Under the pieces are notes generated by a model. That model had not been told where the DNA came from, did no database searches, and worked only from the letters and a program-made list of their open reading frames with translations. The translations under genes and the position numbers were made by a program. A stretch of DNA of 64,000 bases, from contig CAZTOW010000033.1 of NCBI GenBank assembly GCA_964615375.1, forward strand, positions 44,081-108,080, given 5' to 3'. The DNA comes from CAZKWG01 sp964615375. GTDB taxonomy: Bacteria; Myxococcota_A; UBA796; CAZKWG01. This document shows positions 8,749 through 16,208 of the stretch, piece by piece (the stretch's first letter is position 1; each line of letters starts with the position of its first letter).

Positions 8749-10091
8749 GGCTTCTCTCCTTCCTCTCCAGCGGCGCGCAGGATCCAGGCCCGGGCCGCGT
8801 CCAGGGCCGGGTCGCGCCCGGCCAGCAGCGCCTCTCGGGTGAGCGGCGTCAGCTCATCCGGGTGAACCCCCTCGCGCTCCGGCCTCGTCCCGTCGGAGGC
8901 GGTGTAGTCCCCGGTGACGAACTGCATGAGGTCCCCGTTGGGCAGGCGCTCCCAGGTGGACGGCAGGGCCATCCCCGCGCTGGTCTCACCGAAGATCCGC
9001 GCGCGACCCAGCTTCTGGAGCCCCACCGCCATGATCTCGGAGGTGCTGGCGCTCAGCCCGTCCACCAGCACCGCCAGCGGGCCCGTGAACAGCGCGGCGC
9101 GCGGGTTGACCAGCAGGTTCCAGGTCGCCTCGCGGAAGCGCAGCACGCCCAGGCTCTGGCCGCGCTGCCCGATGAAGTGGCCCGCCATGCCCATCGCCAT
9201 GGGCGCCACCCCGCCCGGGTTCCCCCGCAGGTCCAGGACCACGCCGCGCACGCCCGCCGCGATGAGCGTCTCCATCGCACCCGTGAAGCGCTCGGGGACC
9301 GGCTCCATGAACACGTCGAAGCGGATGAGCCCGATCTTGTCCGGGAGCGTCTCGCTGTGGAAGTGGACCGGGGTGGCGGGCAGGCTGCCCAGCGCGATCC
9401 AGGGGGCGTCCCCGCGGGTCCGCTTCAGCTCGAGCGCGCGCACCTGGCCGTCGCCCCCCTCCACCTCGACCCGGGCCACGCTCCCGGCGACCCCGCCCAT
9501 GCGGGCCAGCAGGATGGCCCGCGCGGTGCGCTGGGCCTCCGCGCCGCTGAGCTCGGAGAGCACGGCCTCCACCGTGAGCCCGTCCACCGACCGCACCAGC
9601 TCGCCCGTGCGCAGGCCGCCCTGCTCGGCCGGTCCGCCCGCGTCCACGCGGGAGATCACCGCCTCCCCCTCGATCACCCGCAGGTCCAGCCCCAGCTCCC
9701 CCATGCCCCCGAAGCTCAGCGGGGCCCCCGCGTCCAGGGGCGAGCTCCCCCCCGCGTCCTGGGCCGGCTCCCTCCGCTCCAGCCCGGGGCGGGACGGGGC
9801 CAGCCCGCCGGGGATCACGGCGAAGTGCGAGTCGCCCAGCCGCGCGAACATCTCCTCCAGGATCGGGCGCAGCTCCGAGGCGTCGCGGGCGCGGGCCGCC
9901 TGGAGCTCCAGCTCCTCGCGGAGCGCCAGCCAGTCGAGCCCGTGGAAGTCCGGGTAGGGGTAGGTGTCGCGGATGCGGGTCCAGGCGTAGAGGAAGCTCT
10001 CGCGCTGGAGCCCGCGCGCGCCGTGGTGCGCGCAGGCCAGACCGAGGGCGAGCACACCCAGAGAGAGCCACCGCCACCCGAGCCCGCGCAT
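8745..10091 (-). CDS. S41-family peptidase with PDZ domain, lipoprotein
   Basis: About 448 aa. The signal LSLGVLALGLACAHHG carries a lipobox (LGLAC). An N-terminal helical region of the tricorn/CtpA type (ESFLYAWTRIRDTYPY, LRPILEEMFARLGDSHF) precedes a PDZ domain (LRVIEGEAVISRVDAGGPAEQGGLRTGELV) and the S41 catalytic core (GVVLDLRGNPGG, DGLSASTSEI). By analogy with Tsp/CtpA the nucleophile would be Ser349; the position of the CtpA general-base Lys is occupied by Met, so the enzyme is either of the tricorn-like subgroup using another base, or inactive. The ATG at 10091 is preferred to the in-frame GTG at 10097 because GGGGGTG lies just upstream. An XRE regulator gene lies 11 bp upstream on the same strand. 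Confidence 0.8.
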   Translation of the reverse strand: MRGLGWRWLSLGVLALGLACAHHGARGLQRESFLYAWTRIRDTYPYPDFHGLDWLALREELELQAARARDASELRPILEEMFARLGDSHFAVIPGGLAPSRPGLERREPAQDAGGSSPLDAGAPLSFGGMGELGLDLRVIEGEAVISRVDAGGPAEQGGLRTGELVRSVDGLTVEAVLSELSGAEAQRTARAILLARMGGVAGSVARVEVEGGDGQVRALELKRTRGDAPWIALGSLPATPVHFHSETLPDKIGLIRFDVFMEPVPERFTGAMETLIAAGVRGVVLDLRGNPGGVAPMAMGMAGHFIGQRGQSLGVLRFREATWNLLVNPRAALFTGPLAVLVDGLSASTSEIMAVGLQKLGRARIFGETSAGMALPSTWERLPNGDLMQFVTGDYTASDGTRPEREGVHPDELTPLTREALLAGRDPALDAARAWILRAAGEEGEKP

Positions 10092-10102
10092 CCGCACCCC
10101 CG

Positions 10103-10456
10103 CTAACGCTGCTGGCCTCCTATCCTCTCACGGAGGTAGCGGACGGTGCTCTCCAGCAGGGCGCGCTCGGGCGGCTCGAGGTGCGCGAGCAGCCAGGCCA
10201 CGGTGGCGACGATGTCGGCGTCGCGGGCGTCGGGGGAGGCGCCGCCCTGGATCTGGGGCACGACCGTCCAGTAGAGCGTGCGGCCGGTGGCCTGGGCCCA
10301 CTCCTCGATCTCGTGGAGCTCGACCCGCCGCTCGGCGTTCTCGATCTTGGAGATGTAGCTCTGGGGCCGGTGGAGCCGGGCCCCGAGCGCCTGCTGGGAG
10401 AGACCCACGCTCAAGCGGAGATCACGCAGCCTGCTGGCGAGGGAATCACGCTCCAT
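10103..10456 (-). CDS. XRE-family helix-turn-helix transcriptional regulator
   Basis: 117 aa. The N-terminal 60 residues form a Cro/C1-type HTH: LASRLRDLRLSVGLSQQALGARLHRPQSYISKIENAER, with the conserved SQ.....L.....YIS.IE pattern. The C-terminal half (WLLAHLEPPERALLESTVRYLRER) is helical and could be a dimerisation or sensing part. It is the first gene of a probable operon with the S41 peptidase and the LolA-like lipoprotein. The AT-rich DNA upstream contains a dyad that may be its own operator. Confidence 0.85.
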   Translation of the reverse strand: MERDSLASRLRDLRLSVGLSQQALGARLHRPQSYISKIENAERRVELHEIEEWAQATGRTLYWTVVPQIQGGASPDARDADIVATVAWLLAHLEPPERALLESTVRYLRERIGGQQR

Positions 10457-10517
10457 AGCGGCTCTCCCGCGGCTCGGGCCGCGCGATCTACCGGGTCATC
10501 TCCAGAGAATCCTAATT

Positions 10518-10541
10518 CAGTTCACAAAAAACCGCAAACTG
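10518..10541. promoter_or_regulatory. Dyad in AT-rich intergenic region, possible operator of the XRE regulator
   Basis: The intergenic stretch 10505-10558 is much richer in A+T than its surroundings. Arms CAGTT (10518-10522) and AACTG (10537-10541) form an inverted repeat around an A-rich centre. It lies about 60-85 bp upstream of the XRE start codon. Autoregulation is typical of such regulators; binding here is inferred, and I could not assign clean -35/-10 boxes. Confidence 0.35.
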
Positions 10542-10558
10542 TAATTTCATATACCTGT

Positions 10559-11119
10559 TCAGTCCTCGTCCCGATCGCGCCCGCGAAGCACGAGGAGCTG
10601 GAACAAGGCGCCGAAGATGGCGAGCCCGCCGAGCAGGATCAGGTCCCCCGGGCGGCCCAGCGCCCAGGAGACCCCGATGGCCCCGAGCAGCGGGGTGAGC
10701 ACGCGGATGGCGGCGCGCAGCAGGCTGGGGAGGAGGAAGACGCCGATCATGCCCGCCGCCGCGGGCACGTACCAGGGCAGGCCGGCGCCGAGGATGAGGG
10801 GCATGAAGGCCTTGGCCAGCCCGGCGACGATGACCGCCCCGACCAGGGCCACGGCCAGGCGCTCGACCATGTAGAGCACGCCCGCGCCGATGACGCCCAG
10901 GCACCCCGCCGCGATGGCCTGCGTTCCGGGCTGCGCGTCCTGCGTGAGCTGCAGGCCCACCAGCACGCCGACCAGCAGGCCGGGCGTGACGAGCACGAGT
11001 CGATAGAGCCGAGCGCCGAAGAGGAGGACGATCGCGGAGATCAACCCCACCAGCAGGCGAGGGTCGCTGAAGCTGTTGGGGAGCTGATCGAGTTGGATGG
11101 CGGAGAGCACGAGATACAT
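10559..11119 (-). CDS. Polytopic inner-membrane protein, 186 aa
   Basis: No family recognised. At least five hydrophobic segments are visible, for example LLVGLISAIVLLFGARLY, LVTPGLLVGVLVGLQL, LAVALVGAVIVAGLA, AAGMIGVFLLPSLL and ILLGGLAIFGALFQLLVL; the C-terminus is charged (RGRDRDED) and probably cytoplasmic. The first segments resemble the DUF4203/TMEM198-like Gly-rich pattern, but weakly. The ATG at 11119 gives a natural N-terminus (MYLVLSAIQLDQLPNSF); the frame is open up to 11185 but that extension is Pro/Arg-rich and unlikely to be translated. Divergent from the gene at 11200. Confidence 0.65.
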   Translation of the reverse strand: MYLVLSAIQLDQLPNSFSDPRLLVGLISAIVLLFGARLYRLVLVTPGLLVGVLVGLQLTQDAQPGTQAIAAGCLGVIGAGVLYMVERLAVALVGAVIVAGLAKAFMPLILGAGLPWYVPAAAGMIGVFLLPSLLRAAIRVLTPLLGAIGVSWALGRPGDLILLGGLAIFGALFQLLVLRGRDRDED

Positions 11120-11199
11120 AGGGGTCCCCGTAGGCGAGATGCCGCCACAGGGCGGCACGGCGGGCGCGGATCTGCTACGCTGCATAGGAAAGGTACATC

Positions 11200-11916
11200 A
11201 TGAGCAACATCTACTACGTGCTCTTGCTGGCGGCGGCCTGCTTCTTCGCCTTCGTGATGGTGCTCGGCGCGCTGCTGTACTTCATGAGCACCCAGAAGAA
11301 GAAGGCGCAGGACGACGACGAGGAGGCGGACGGGCCCGGTCTCGACGCTGGCCCCGTGGTCGCGACGCCCCCCCGCGAGGCGATGCGCGCCGAGCCGAAC
11401 CTGGGGCCCGCGCCGCAGCCCCCCACGGCCCCGCTGATCTCTCCCCCGGTCCAGCCGGTGCCCCCCGTCGCGCCGGCCATCCAGGTGGCGCCGCCAGCGC
11501 CCGCGCCGCAGCCCGCGCCGCCCCCGGGCCCCTCCATCCCCATCAGCGCCCAGCCCGCGAGGCCCGCCGCCCAGGCCATCCCCCGCCCGGCCATGGCGCC
11601 CGGCGGCCGGAACATCGTGGAGAAGGTCGCCAGCCCGGGGCAGGCCCCCGCGGCCCAGCCCTCGCCCATCCCCAGCGCGCCCAAGGCGCCGGGCGGCCAG
11701 CCGATCACGCTCTCCCGGCCCTCGCCCACCCCGGTCGCCCCCAAGCCGCCCCCCGGGCCGGACAGGCCGCCCCCCGCGCCCAAGCCGCCGCCGGGCGTGC
11801 CGGCGGGCGTGACCATCGTGCCCACCGACCTGACGCCCTTCGGCATGCCGAACCCGGTGCGTCCGCCGAAGCCCGCTGCTGCGCCGCCCGCCAGCCCGGA
11901 TAAGAAGAAGGGGTAG
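11200..11916 (+). CDS. Membrane-anchored proline-rich protein
   Basis: 238 aa. One N-terminal membrane helix (YYVLLLAAACFFAFVMVLGALLYF, residues 5-28) is followed by a Lys/Asp patch and about 190 residues rich in Pro and Ala with no visible globular domain until a short C-terminal segment (GVTIVPTDLTPFGMPNPVRP). Such an arrangement suits a periplasm-spanning or scaffold protein; function unknown. AGGAAAGG lies upstream of the ATG. The ygfZ-like gene starts 15 bp downstream on the same strand. Confidence 0.7.
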   Translation: MSNIYYVLLLAAACFFAFVMVLGALLYFMSTQKKKAQDDDEEADGPGLDAGPVVATPPREAMRAEPNLGPAPQPPTAPLISPPVQPVPPVAPAIQVAPPAPAPQPAPPPGPSIPISAQPARPAAQAIPRPAMAPGGRNIVEKVASPGQAPAAQPSPIPSAPKAPGGQPITLSRPSPTPVAPKPPPGPDRPPPAPKPPPGVPAGVTIVPTDLTPFGMPNPVRPPKPAAAPPASPDKKKG

Positions 11917-11931
11917 GCGAGAGGCCCCCCG

Positions 11932-13002
11932 ATGAAGAAGACCCCCCTGTTCCCCCAACACCTGGCCAGAAACGCCGAGATGGACGTTTACGGCGACTGG
12001 CTGCTCCCCGCCCGCTACGGCGCGGTGGACGCCGAGCTGCAGCGCGCGCGCGAGGGCGCTGCCCTCTTCGACCTCGCCTCGGTGGAGAAGACCCTGCTCC
12101 ACGGGGCGGGCGCCGAGGTGCGCCGCTTCTGCAACGGCATGTTCACCAACAACATCAAGCGGCTCCAGCCCGGTAAGGGCAACCGCTCGGCCATGTGCGA
12201 CGATCGCGGCCGGGTCCAGGGGCTGCTGGACCTCTACTGCATCTCCGAGTCGCGCTTCCTGGCGGTGCTGGAGGGCGTGGACGCCGCCTGGTTCGAGCAG
12301 CGCTACCAGATGTACGCCATGCTCGAGGACATCGAGCTGGAGGCGATGACGGGCGAGCCCTGGGTGCTCTCGCTCCAGGGCCCGAGCTCCGCCGAGATCC
12401 TCGCCCGCCTGGGACTGCCGGTGCCCGCGCAGGATCACGATCACCAGGAGGTCCCCGCGGCCGAGGGCCTGGGGCTCCGGGTGGCGAAGAAGGACCGCAC
12501 CGGTCTGGGCGGCTTCGATCTGCTGGTGCCCGACGCCGCGCTCCAGCCCACCTTCGAGGCGCTGATCGCCGCGGGCGCCGCGCCGGCCGGGCAGCTGACC
12601 CTCGACGCCCTGCGCGTCCACGCCGGCCGCGCCCGCTGGCCCCAGGACGGCACCGACAAGTCCATGGTCCACGAGCTGCGCTACAACCTGGACTGCTGCG
12701 CCTTCGACAAGGGCTGCTACGTGGGCCAGGAGGTCATCAACCGCATCGACGTGAAGGGCCAGCTCACCAAGAAGCTGATGGGCGTGGTCCTGAGCGAGGA
12801 CGCGCTGCCCCCCGCGGGGGCCGAGGTGCTGGTGGGCGAGGACGTGGTGGGCACGCTGACCAGCGCCGCGCGGGTGCTGGGCCGCCCGCTGGCCCTGGGC
12901 GTGCTGCGCAAGAGCGCCTGGGAGCCGGGGACGCCGGTGACGGTGCGGGCGGGCGAGCGCTCCGTGGCGGGCGTGGTGAGCGAGCTCCCCTTCGAGAGCT
13001 GA
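11932..13002 (+). CDS. ygfZ: YgfZ/GcvT-family folate-binding protein
   Basis: 356 aa. YgfZ (IBA57 in mitochondria) is a tetrahydrofolate-dependent protein that helps maturation or repair of Fe-S clusters, especially in MiaB-type enzymes. The diagnostic motif K-x-C-Y-x-G-Q-E is present as KGCYVGQEVINR, and the N-terminal GcvT fold is seen in FDLASVEKTLLHGAGAEVRRF, CNGMFTNNIKRL and CDDRGRVQGLLDLYCI. The C-terminal barrel (KKLMGVVLSEDALPPAGAEV) completes the family order. The GcvT glycine-cleavage complex is not encoded nearby, which favours the YgfZ assignment. Confidence 0.85.
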   Translation: MKKTPLFPQHLARNAEMDVYGDWLLPARYGAVDAELQRAREGAALFDLASVEKTLLHGAGAEVRRFCNGMFTNNIKRLQPGKGNRSAMCDDRGRVQGLLDLYCISESRFLAVLEGVDAAWFEQRYQMYAMLEDIELEAMTGEPWVLSLQGPSSAEILARLGLPVPAQDHDHQEVPAAEGLGLRVAKKDRTGLGGFDLLVPDAALQPTFEALIAAGAAPAGQLTLDALRVHAGRARWPQDGTDKSMVHELRYNLDCCAFDKGCYVGQEVINRIDVKGQLTKKLMGVVLSEDALPPAGAEVLVGEDVVGTLTSAARVLGRPLALGVLRKSAWEPGTPVTVRAGERSVAGVVSELPFES

Positions 13003-13017
13003 GCGGGCGAGGCCCGA

Positions 13018-13683
13018 TCAGGGCTCGACGACGAGGGGGGTGCCGATCTTCACGACCTCCCAGAGCTCGTCGATCTCCTCGTCGGTCACCGCCACGCAGC
13101 CCAGCGTCCAGTCGGCCCAGCCGCCGCCGCCGTGGATGCCCACGGTGCCGCCCAGCCGGGTCTCCCAGGGAGGCCGCCGCCCGGCCTTGTGGGCGGCGCG
13201 GATGGCGTCGGCCTGCTCCCGCGAGACCAGCCCGGCCTCCTGGCCGCGATCGGCGTCCTCGGCGGTCGGGTAGTTGATGCCCAGGAACTTGTGGAACTGC
13301 GAGGCCGCGTTGCGCGTGACGATGCGCAGCTCGCCCTCGGGCGTGCGGCGGTCGCCCTGGCGCACCTTGTCGCCCTCGGGGTCGCCCAGGCCCACGCGGT
13401 AGCGTTTGAGCGCCTGCTCGCCCGAGCGCAAGGTGAGCGTGCGGGTGGACTTGTCGAGGTGCAGGGAGAGCGCGGGCGGCGGCCAGGCCAGCCCGAGCTC
13501 GGTGGCGCGCTGGCGCAGGGTCCAGGGGTCGGAGGCGGCCAGCGGGCCCTCCACGGCGAGCGCCGCGGCGGGCTGTGCCGGGGTCGCGGGGGTCACAGGC
13601 TCGACCGCCACGACGGTCGACGCCGCCGGGGCCTCGGCCTCGGCGGGCACACAGGACAGGAGCAGCAGCAGGAGCGCGCCCAT
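13018..13683 (-). CDS. L,D-transpeptidase (YkuD domain) lipoprotein
   Basis: 221 aa. MGALLLLLLSCVPAEAEA is a lipoprotein leader (lipobox LLSC). The YkuD catalytic domain occupies the C-terminal two thirds: LHLDKSTRTLTLRSGEQAL, TPEGELRIVTRNAASQFHKF and the active-site signature GIHGGGGWADWTLGCVAVTD with His184 and the nucleophile Cys196. Enzymes of this family make 3-3 peptidoglycan cross-links or attach proteins to peptidoglycan. The tail EVVKIGTPLVVEP is the usual domain end. Convergent with ygfZ. Confidence 0.88.
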   Translation of the reverse strand: MGALLLLLLSCVPAEAEAPAASTVVAVEPVTPATPAQPAAALAVEGPLAASDPWTLRQRATELGLAWPPPALSLHLDKSTRTLTLRSGEQALKRYRVGLGDPEGDKVRQGDRRTPEGELRIVTRNAASQFHKFLGINYPTAEDADRGQEAGLVSREQADAIRAAHKAGRRPPWETRLGGTVGIHGGGGWADWTLGCVAVTDEEIDELWEVVKIGTPLVVEP

Positions 13684-13719
13684 GGTCCTCTCGACACGCG
13701 CCCGGGGCCCGCGGTTCCC

Positions 13720-14871
13720 TCAGGGGTTCAGGTTCGGCAGCTTCAGCTTCGGCGCGGCCGGCTTGACGCCCTTCTTCTCCAGCCGCTGGATGACGGCCTT
13801 CATCAGCATGGGCCAGACCATCGTGGCGTCGGTCAGGACCTCGGCGAACATCCCGCCCTCCGCGGGCGGCACGAACTTGCCCCAGCTCACGCCCTCCGAG
13901 TAGGTGCAGCCGGACAGGCCGCCGAAGTGGGCGGGCTCGGGGCAGATGCGCACGCCGTACTTGAAGCGGTTCAGGCGCTGGTTGACCTCGAGGGCGTGGT
14001 TGATGATGTCGATGAAGGGCGGGGCCTGCTGCGCCCAGTTGCGGGGGGCGCCGCCGCCGATGGTGAAGATGCCCAGCGTGGGCGACTGCGTGATGATCTG
14101 CACGTAGTGGGCGAGATCGCGGAAGGGGTCGAAGTCCGAGCTCATCTCGGCGATGGCCTCGCCCACGTCCTTGTCGGGGTTCTGCTTGAGCGCGCGGCCC
14201 ACCACCCAGGTGCCCACGTCCAGCGCGAGCTCCGAGTCGATGAAGGCGGGGATGTAGACGGGGACGCCCTCGCGCCAGGCCGAGGCCAGGATGCCGCGGA
14301 CCCCCGGCTTCGCCAGGGAGCGGCCGATGCGGGCCAGCAGCTCGTAGCTGCCGAAGCGCTTGCCGGGGGGGAGCTCATCGAAGACGTTGCGCAGGATGCC
14401 CGCGAGATCGTTGAGGTTCTTCTCCATCTCGTAGGTGTCGTAGACGCGGTTGTAGCCCTTCTCGTAGAGCTCCTCGTCGTTCATCTCCCGGGTGGCCTTG
14501 TAGTGGGTCATCCCGGTGAGCTCGACGAGGCCGTGCGTGATGAGCGCGCCCGTGGACACCACCGCCTGCACCCAGCCGCGCTCGATCATGTCGGTGATGA
14601 CCAGGTTCATCTTGGCGACGGTCATCGCGCCGGAGAGCGTGAGCACGACCGAGCAGTCCGGGTCGGTGACCATGGCCTCCAGCACCTCGGCCGCCTCGCC
14701 GAGGTTGCGCCCGCCGAAGGCGGTGCGCGTCATGGCGTCGAACATCTGGTCGAAGTCCTGGATGCGCGACAGGTCGAGGGGCTCCAGCGGGACGAGGCCG
14801 TCCTCGGCCCCGTCGGCCATGAAGCGGTTGCCGACGGCCGGATCCATCAGATCGATGTCCTTGTGCGCCAA
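13720..14871 (-). CDS. Deoxyhypusine synthase-like protein (probably a polyamine enzyme)
   Basis: 383 aa, NAD-dependent deoxyhypusine synthase fold. Visible signatures are TLSGAMTVAKMNLVITDMIE, VSTGALITHGL, PAFIDSELALDVG, GIFTIGGGAPRNW and CTYSEGVSWGKF, the last holding the Lys (K332) that forms the covalent intermediate in eukaryotic enzymes. Bacteria mostly lack eIF5A, and bacterial members of this family are known or thought to make homospermidine-type polyamines from putrescine or spermidine, which is the likeliest role. I chose TTG at 14871 because AGGAGG lies 8 nt upstream; an in-frame ATG at 14847 is the alternative. Confidence 0.8.
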   Translation of the reverse strand: MAHKDIDLMDPAVGNRFMADGAEDGLVPLEPLDLSRIQDFDQMFDAMTRTAFGGRNLGEAAEVLEAMVTDPDCSVVLTLSGAMTVAKMNLVITDMIERGWVQAVVSTGALITHGLVELTGMTHYKATREMNDEELYEKGYNRVYDTYEMEKNLNDLAGILRNVFDELPPGKRFGSYELLARIGRSLAKPGVRGILASAWREGVPVYIPAFIDSELALDVGTWVVGRALKQNPDKDVGEAIAEMSSDFDPFRDLAHYVQIITQSPTLGIFTIGGGAPRNWAQQAPPFIDIINHALEVNQRLNRFKYGVRICPEPAHFGGLSGCTYSEGVSWGKFVPPAEGGMFAEVLTDATMVWPMLMKAVIQRLEKKGVKPAAPKLKLPNLNP

Positions 14872-14897
14872 GACGAATTCCTCCTGTAGGGGTGAGC

Positions 14898-15440
14898 TTA
14901 CCTCGTTCCGGGGCCGCGCCACTCCAGCGCGAGGGCCCCGGACAGGCCATGAGTGAGGTCGGCGCCGGCCAGGACCAGGGGCCAGCTCGCGCGGGCGCCG
15001 AGGGTCCAGCTCGCCGAGAGCGGGGCGAAGACGCCGAGAGACGGCGCGAGCTCGAGGGCGGTGTCGGCGCGGGCGACGAGCTCGCCGTCCAGGGTCGCGC
15101 GGGCGCCCGAGGCGGCGGCGAGCAGGCCGAGCCTCAACACGCCGAGGTGCAGGTCCGCGCGCGCGCCGAGGCGCAGAGCGCTGGCGCGGAGGGTGGCCTC
15201 CCGACCATCCTCGCTGGTGGCCTGCTCGCGCCGGAAGCTGGCGGCGGGCATTAGCCAGAGGTCCACCCGCCCCAGCCCGAGGCCGATCTCCGGCTGCAGC
15301 GCGGGCCCCTCGTAGGGGGAGAGCTCCCAGCCCCCGGCCTCGATCGCCGAGAGCGAGCCGCTGAGCGCGTCGGCGGTGTCGTCCGCGGGCGCGAAGCGGC
15401 TGAGCTCGAGGGCGAAGAGCCAGAGCGGGGGGGAGGCCAT
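14898..15440 (-). CDS. Hypothetical protein, possible small outer-membrane beta-barrel, 180 aa
   Basis: No family recognised. From MASPPLWLFALELSRFAPADD onwards the sequence alternates hydrophobic and polar residues with many Ala/Leu/Gly strands ending in Arg or aromatic residues (IGLGLGRVDLWLMPAASFRR, ALRLGARADLHLGVLRLGLLAAASGA, SASWTLGARASWPLVLAGADL), and ends in ALALEWRGPGTR. This suits an outer-membrane barrel, though the signal sequence is poor. The ATG at 15440 is chosen since the upstream extension of the frame looks non-coding. The DHS-like gene follows 26 bp downstream. Confidence 0.5.
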   Translation of the reverse strand: MASPPLWLFALELSRFAPADDTADALSGSLSAIEAGGWELSPYEGPALQPEIGLGLGRVDLWLMPAASFRREQATSEDGREATLRASALRLGARADLHLGVLRLGLLAAASGARATLDGELVARADTALELAPSLGVFAPLSASWTLGARASWPLVLAGADLTHGLSGALALEWRGPGTR

Positions 15441-15533
15441 GGCTCCAAGGTAGCGCCTCGGGGCTCCGGCGGGAAGGCGCGTTGGCTCGACCGGCGAGGG
15501 GCGGAGCCCCCACGTTCTGGTTAAAGAGCGCGG

Positions 15534-16088
15534 ATGAGTCAGGGCGACACCCCTCCCAGCCGGATCGAGGATCCGAGCGATGAGCGCCTGGACCCGCAGG
15601 CCGCGCCGGGCTGCGGGCTCGGGCTCTACGCGCTGCTGCTGGCGGGCCTGGGGGTGGCGGGGCTGGTGGGCCTGATCGTGGCCACGCTCGCGCTGCTTCA
15701 GGGCGACGGGACCTCTCCCTCGGAGCTGGTCTCGGGCAAGGCGGTCCCCACCTGGCGCCTCGCGCCCATGGTGGAGGCCGGGGTGCTGCCGGTGGACCAG
15801 ATCCCGCTGGCCTGGCACGACGAGAGCGCCGTGGCCGACGGCAAGCGGGCCTGCGCCCTGCTGGCCGACGCCGTGATCCGCGTGCAGGACGGCGTGGGGA
15901 CCCGCGTGCCCTACGCGGAGGTCCAGAAGGCCGAGCTCCAGAAGCTCCCCGACGGCGCCGAGGTCGTGCTGGTGGACGGATCCGCCGCCGAGCTCACCTG
16001 CCTCTTCCGCGAGGGCGAGGGCGCGACGCGCTTCCTCCGGCAGATCCAGGCGGAGCAGCTCAAGATCGAGCGCGCCTCCGGGGGCTGA
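15534..16088 (+). CDS. Single-pass membrane protein, 184 aa
   Basis: A Pro/Asp-rich N-terminus of about 28 residues precedes one membrane helix (LGLYALLLAGLGVAGLVGLIVATLALL, about 28-54). The outer or periplasmic domain of about 130 residues (PTWRLAPMVEAGVLPVDQIP, GVGTRVPYAEVQKAELQKLPDGAEVVLVDG) has a compact beta pattern resembling bacterial PH-like domains; this is only an impression. No family is recognised. HtrA/DegP follows 120 bp downstream. Confidence 0.6.
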   Translation: MSQGDTPPSRIEDPSDERLDPQAAPGCGLGLYALLLAGLGVAGLVGLIVATLALLQGDGTSPSELVSGKAVPTWRLAPMVEAGVLPVDQIPLAWHDESAVADGKRACALLADAVIRVQDGVGTRVPYAEVQKAELQKLPDGAEVVLVDGSAAELTCLFREGEGATRFLRQIQAEQLKIERASGG

Positions 16089-16208
16089 GCCGACCCGAGC
16101 GGGGCCCGGGGAAGAAGGTCCCGCCCCTCGGGGTTGTCGCTGCTGATGAGGGCGTGCTCTCCAAGGGCGGAGGGTCAGGCCAGCGATCGACAACCCGGAG
16201 AAGAGGTC

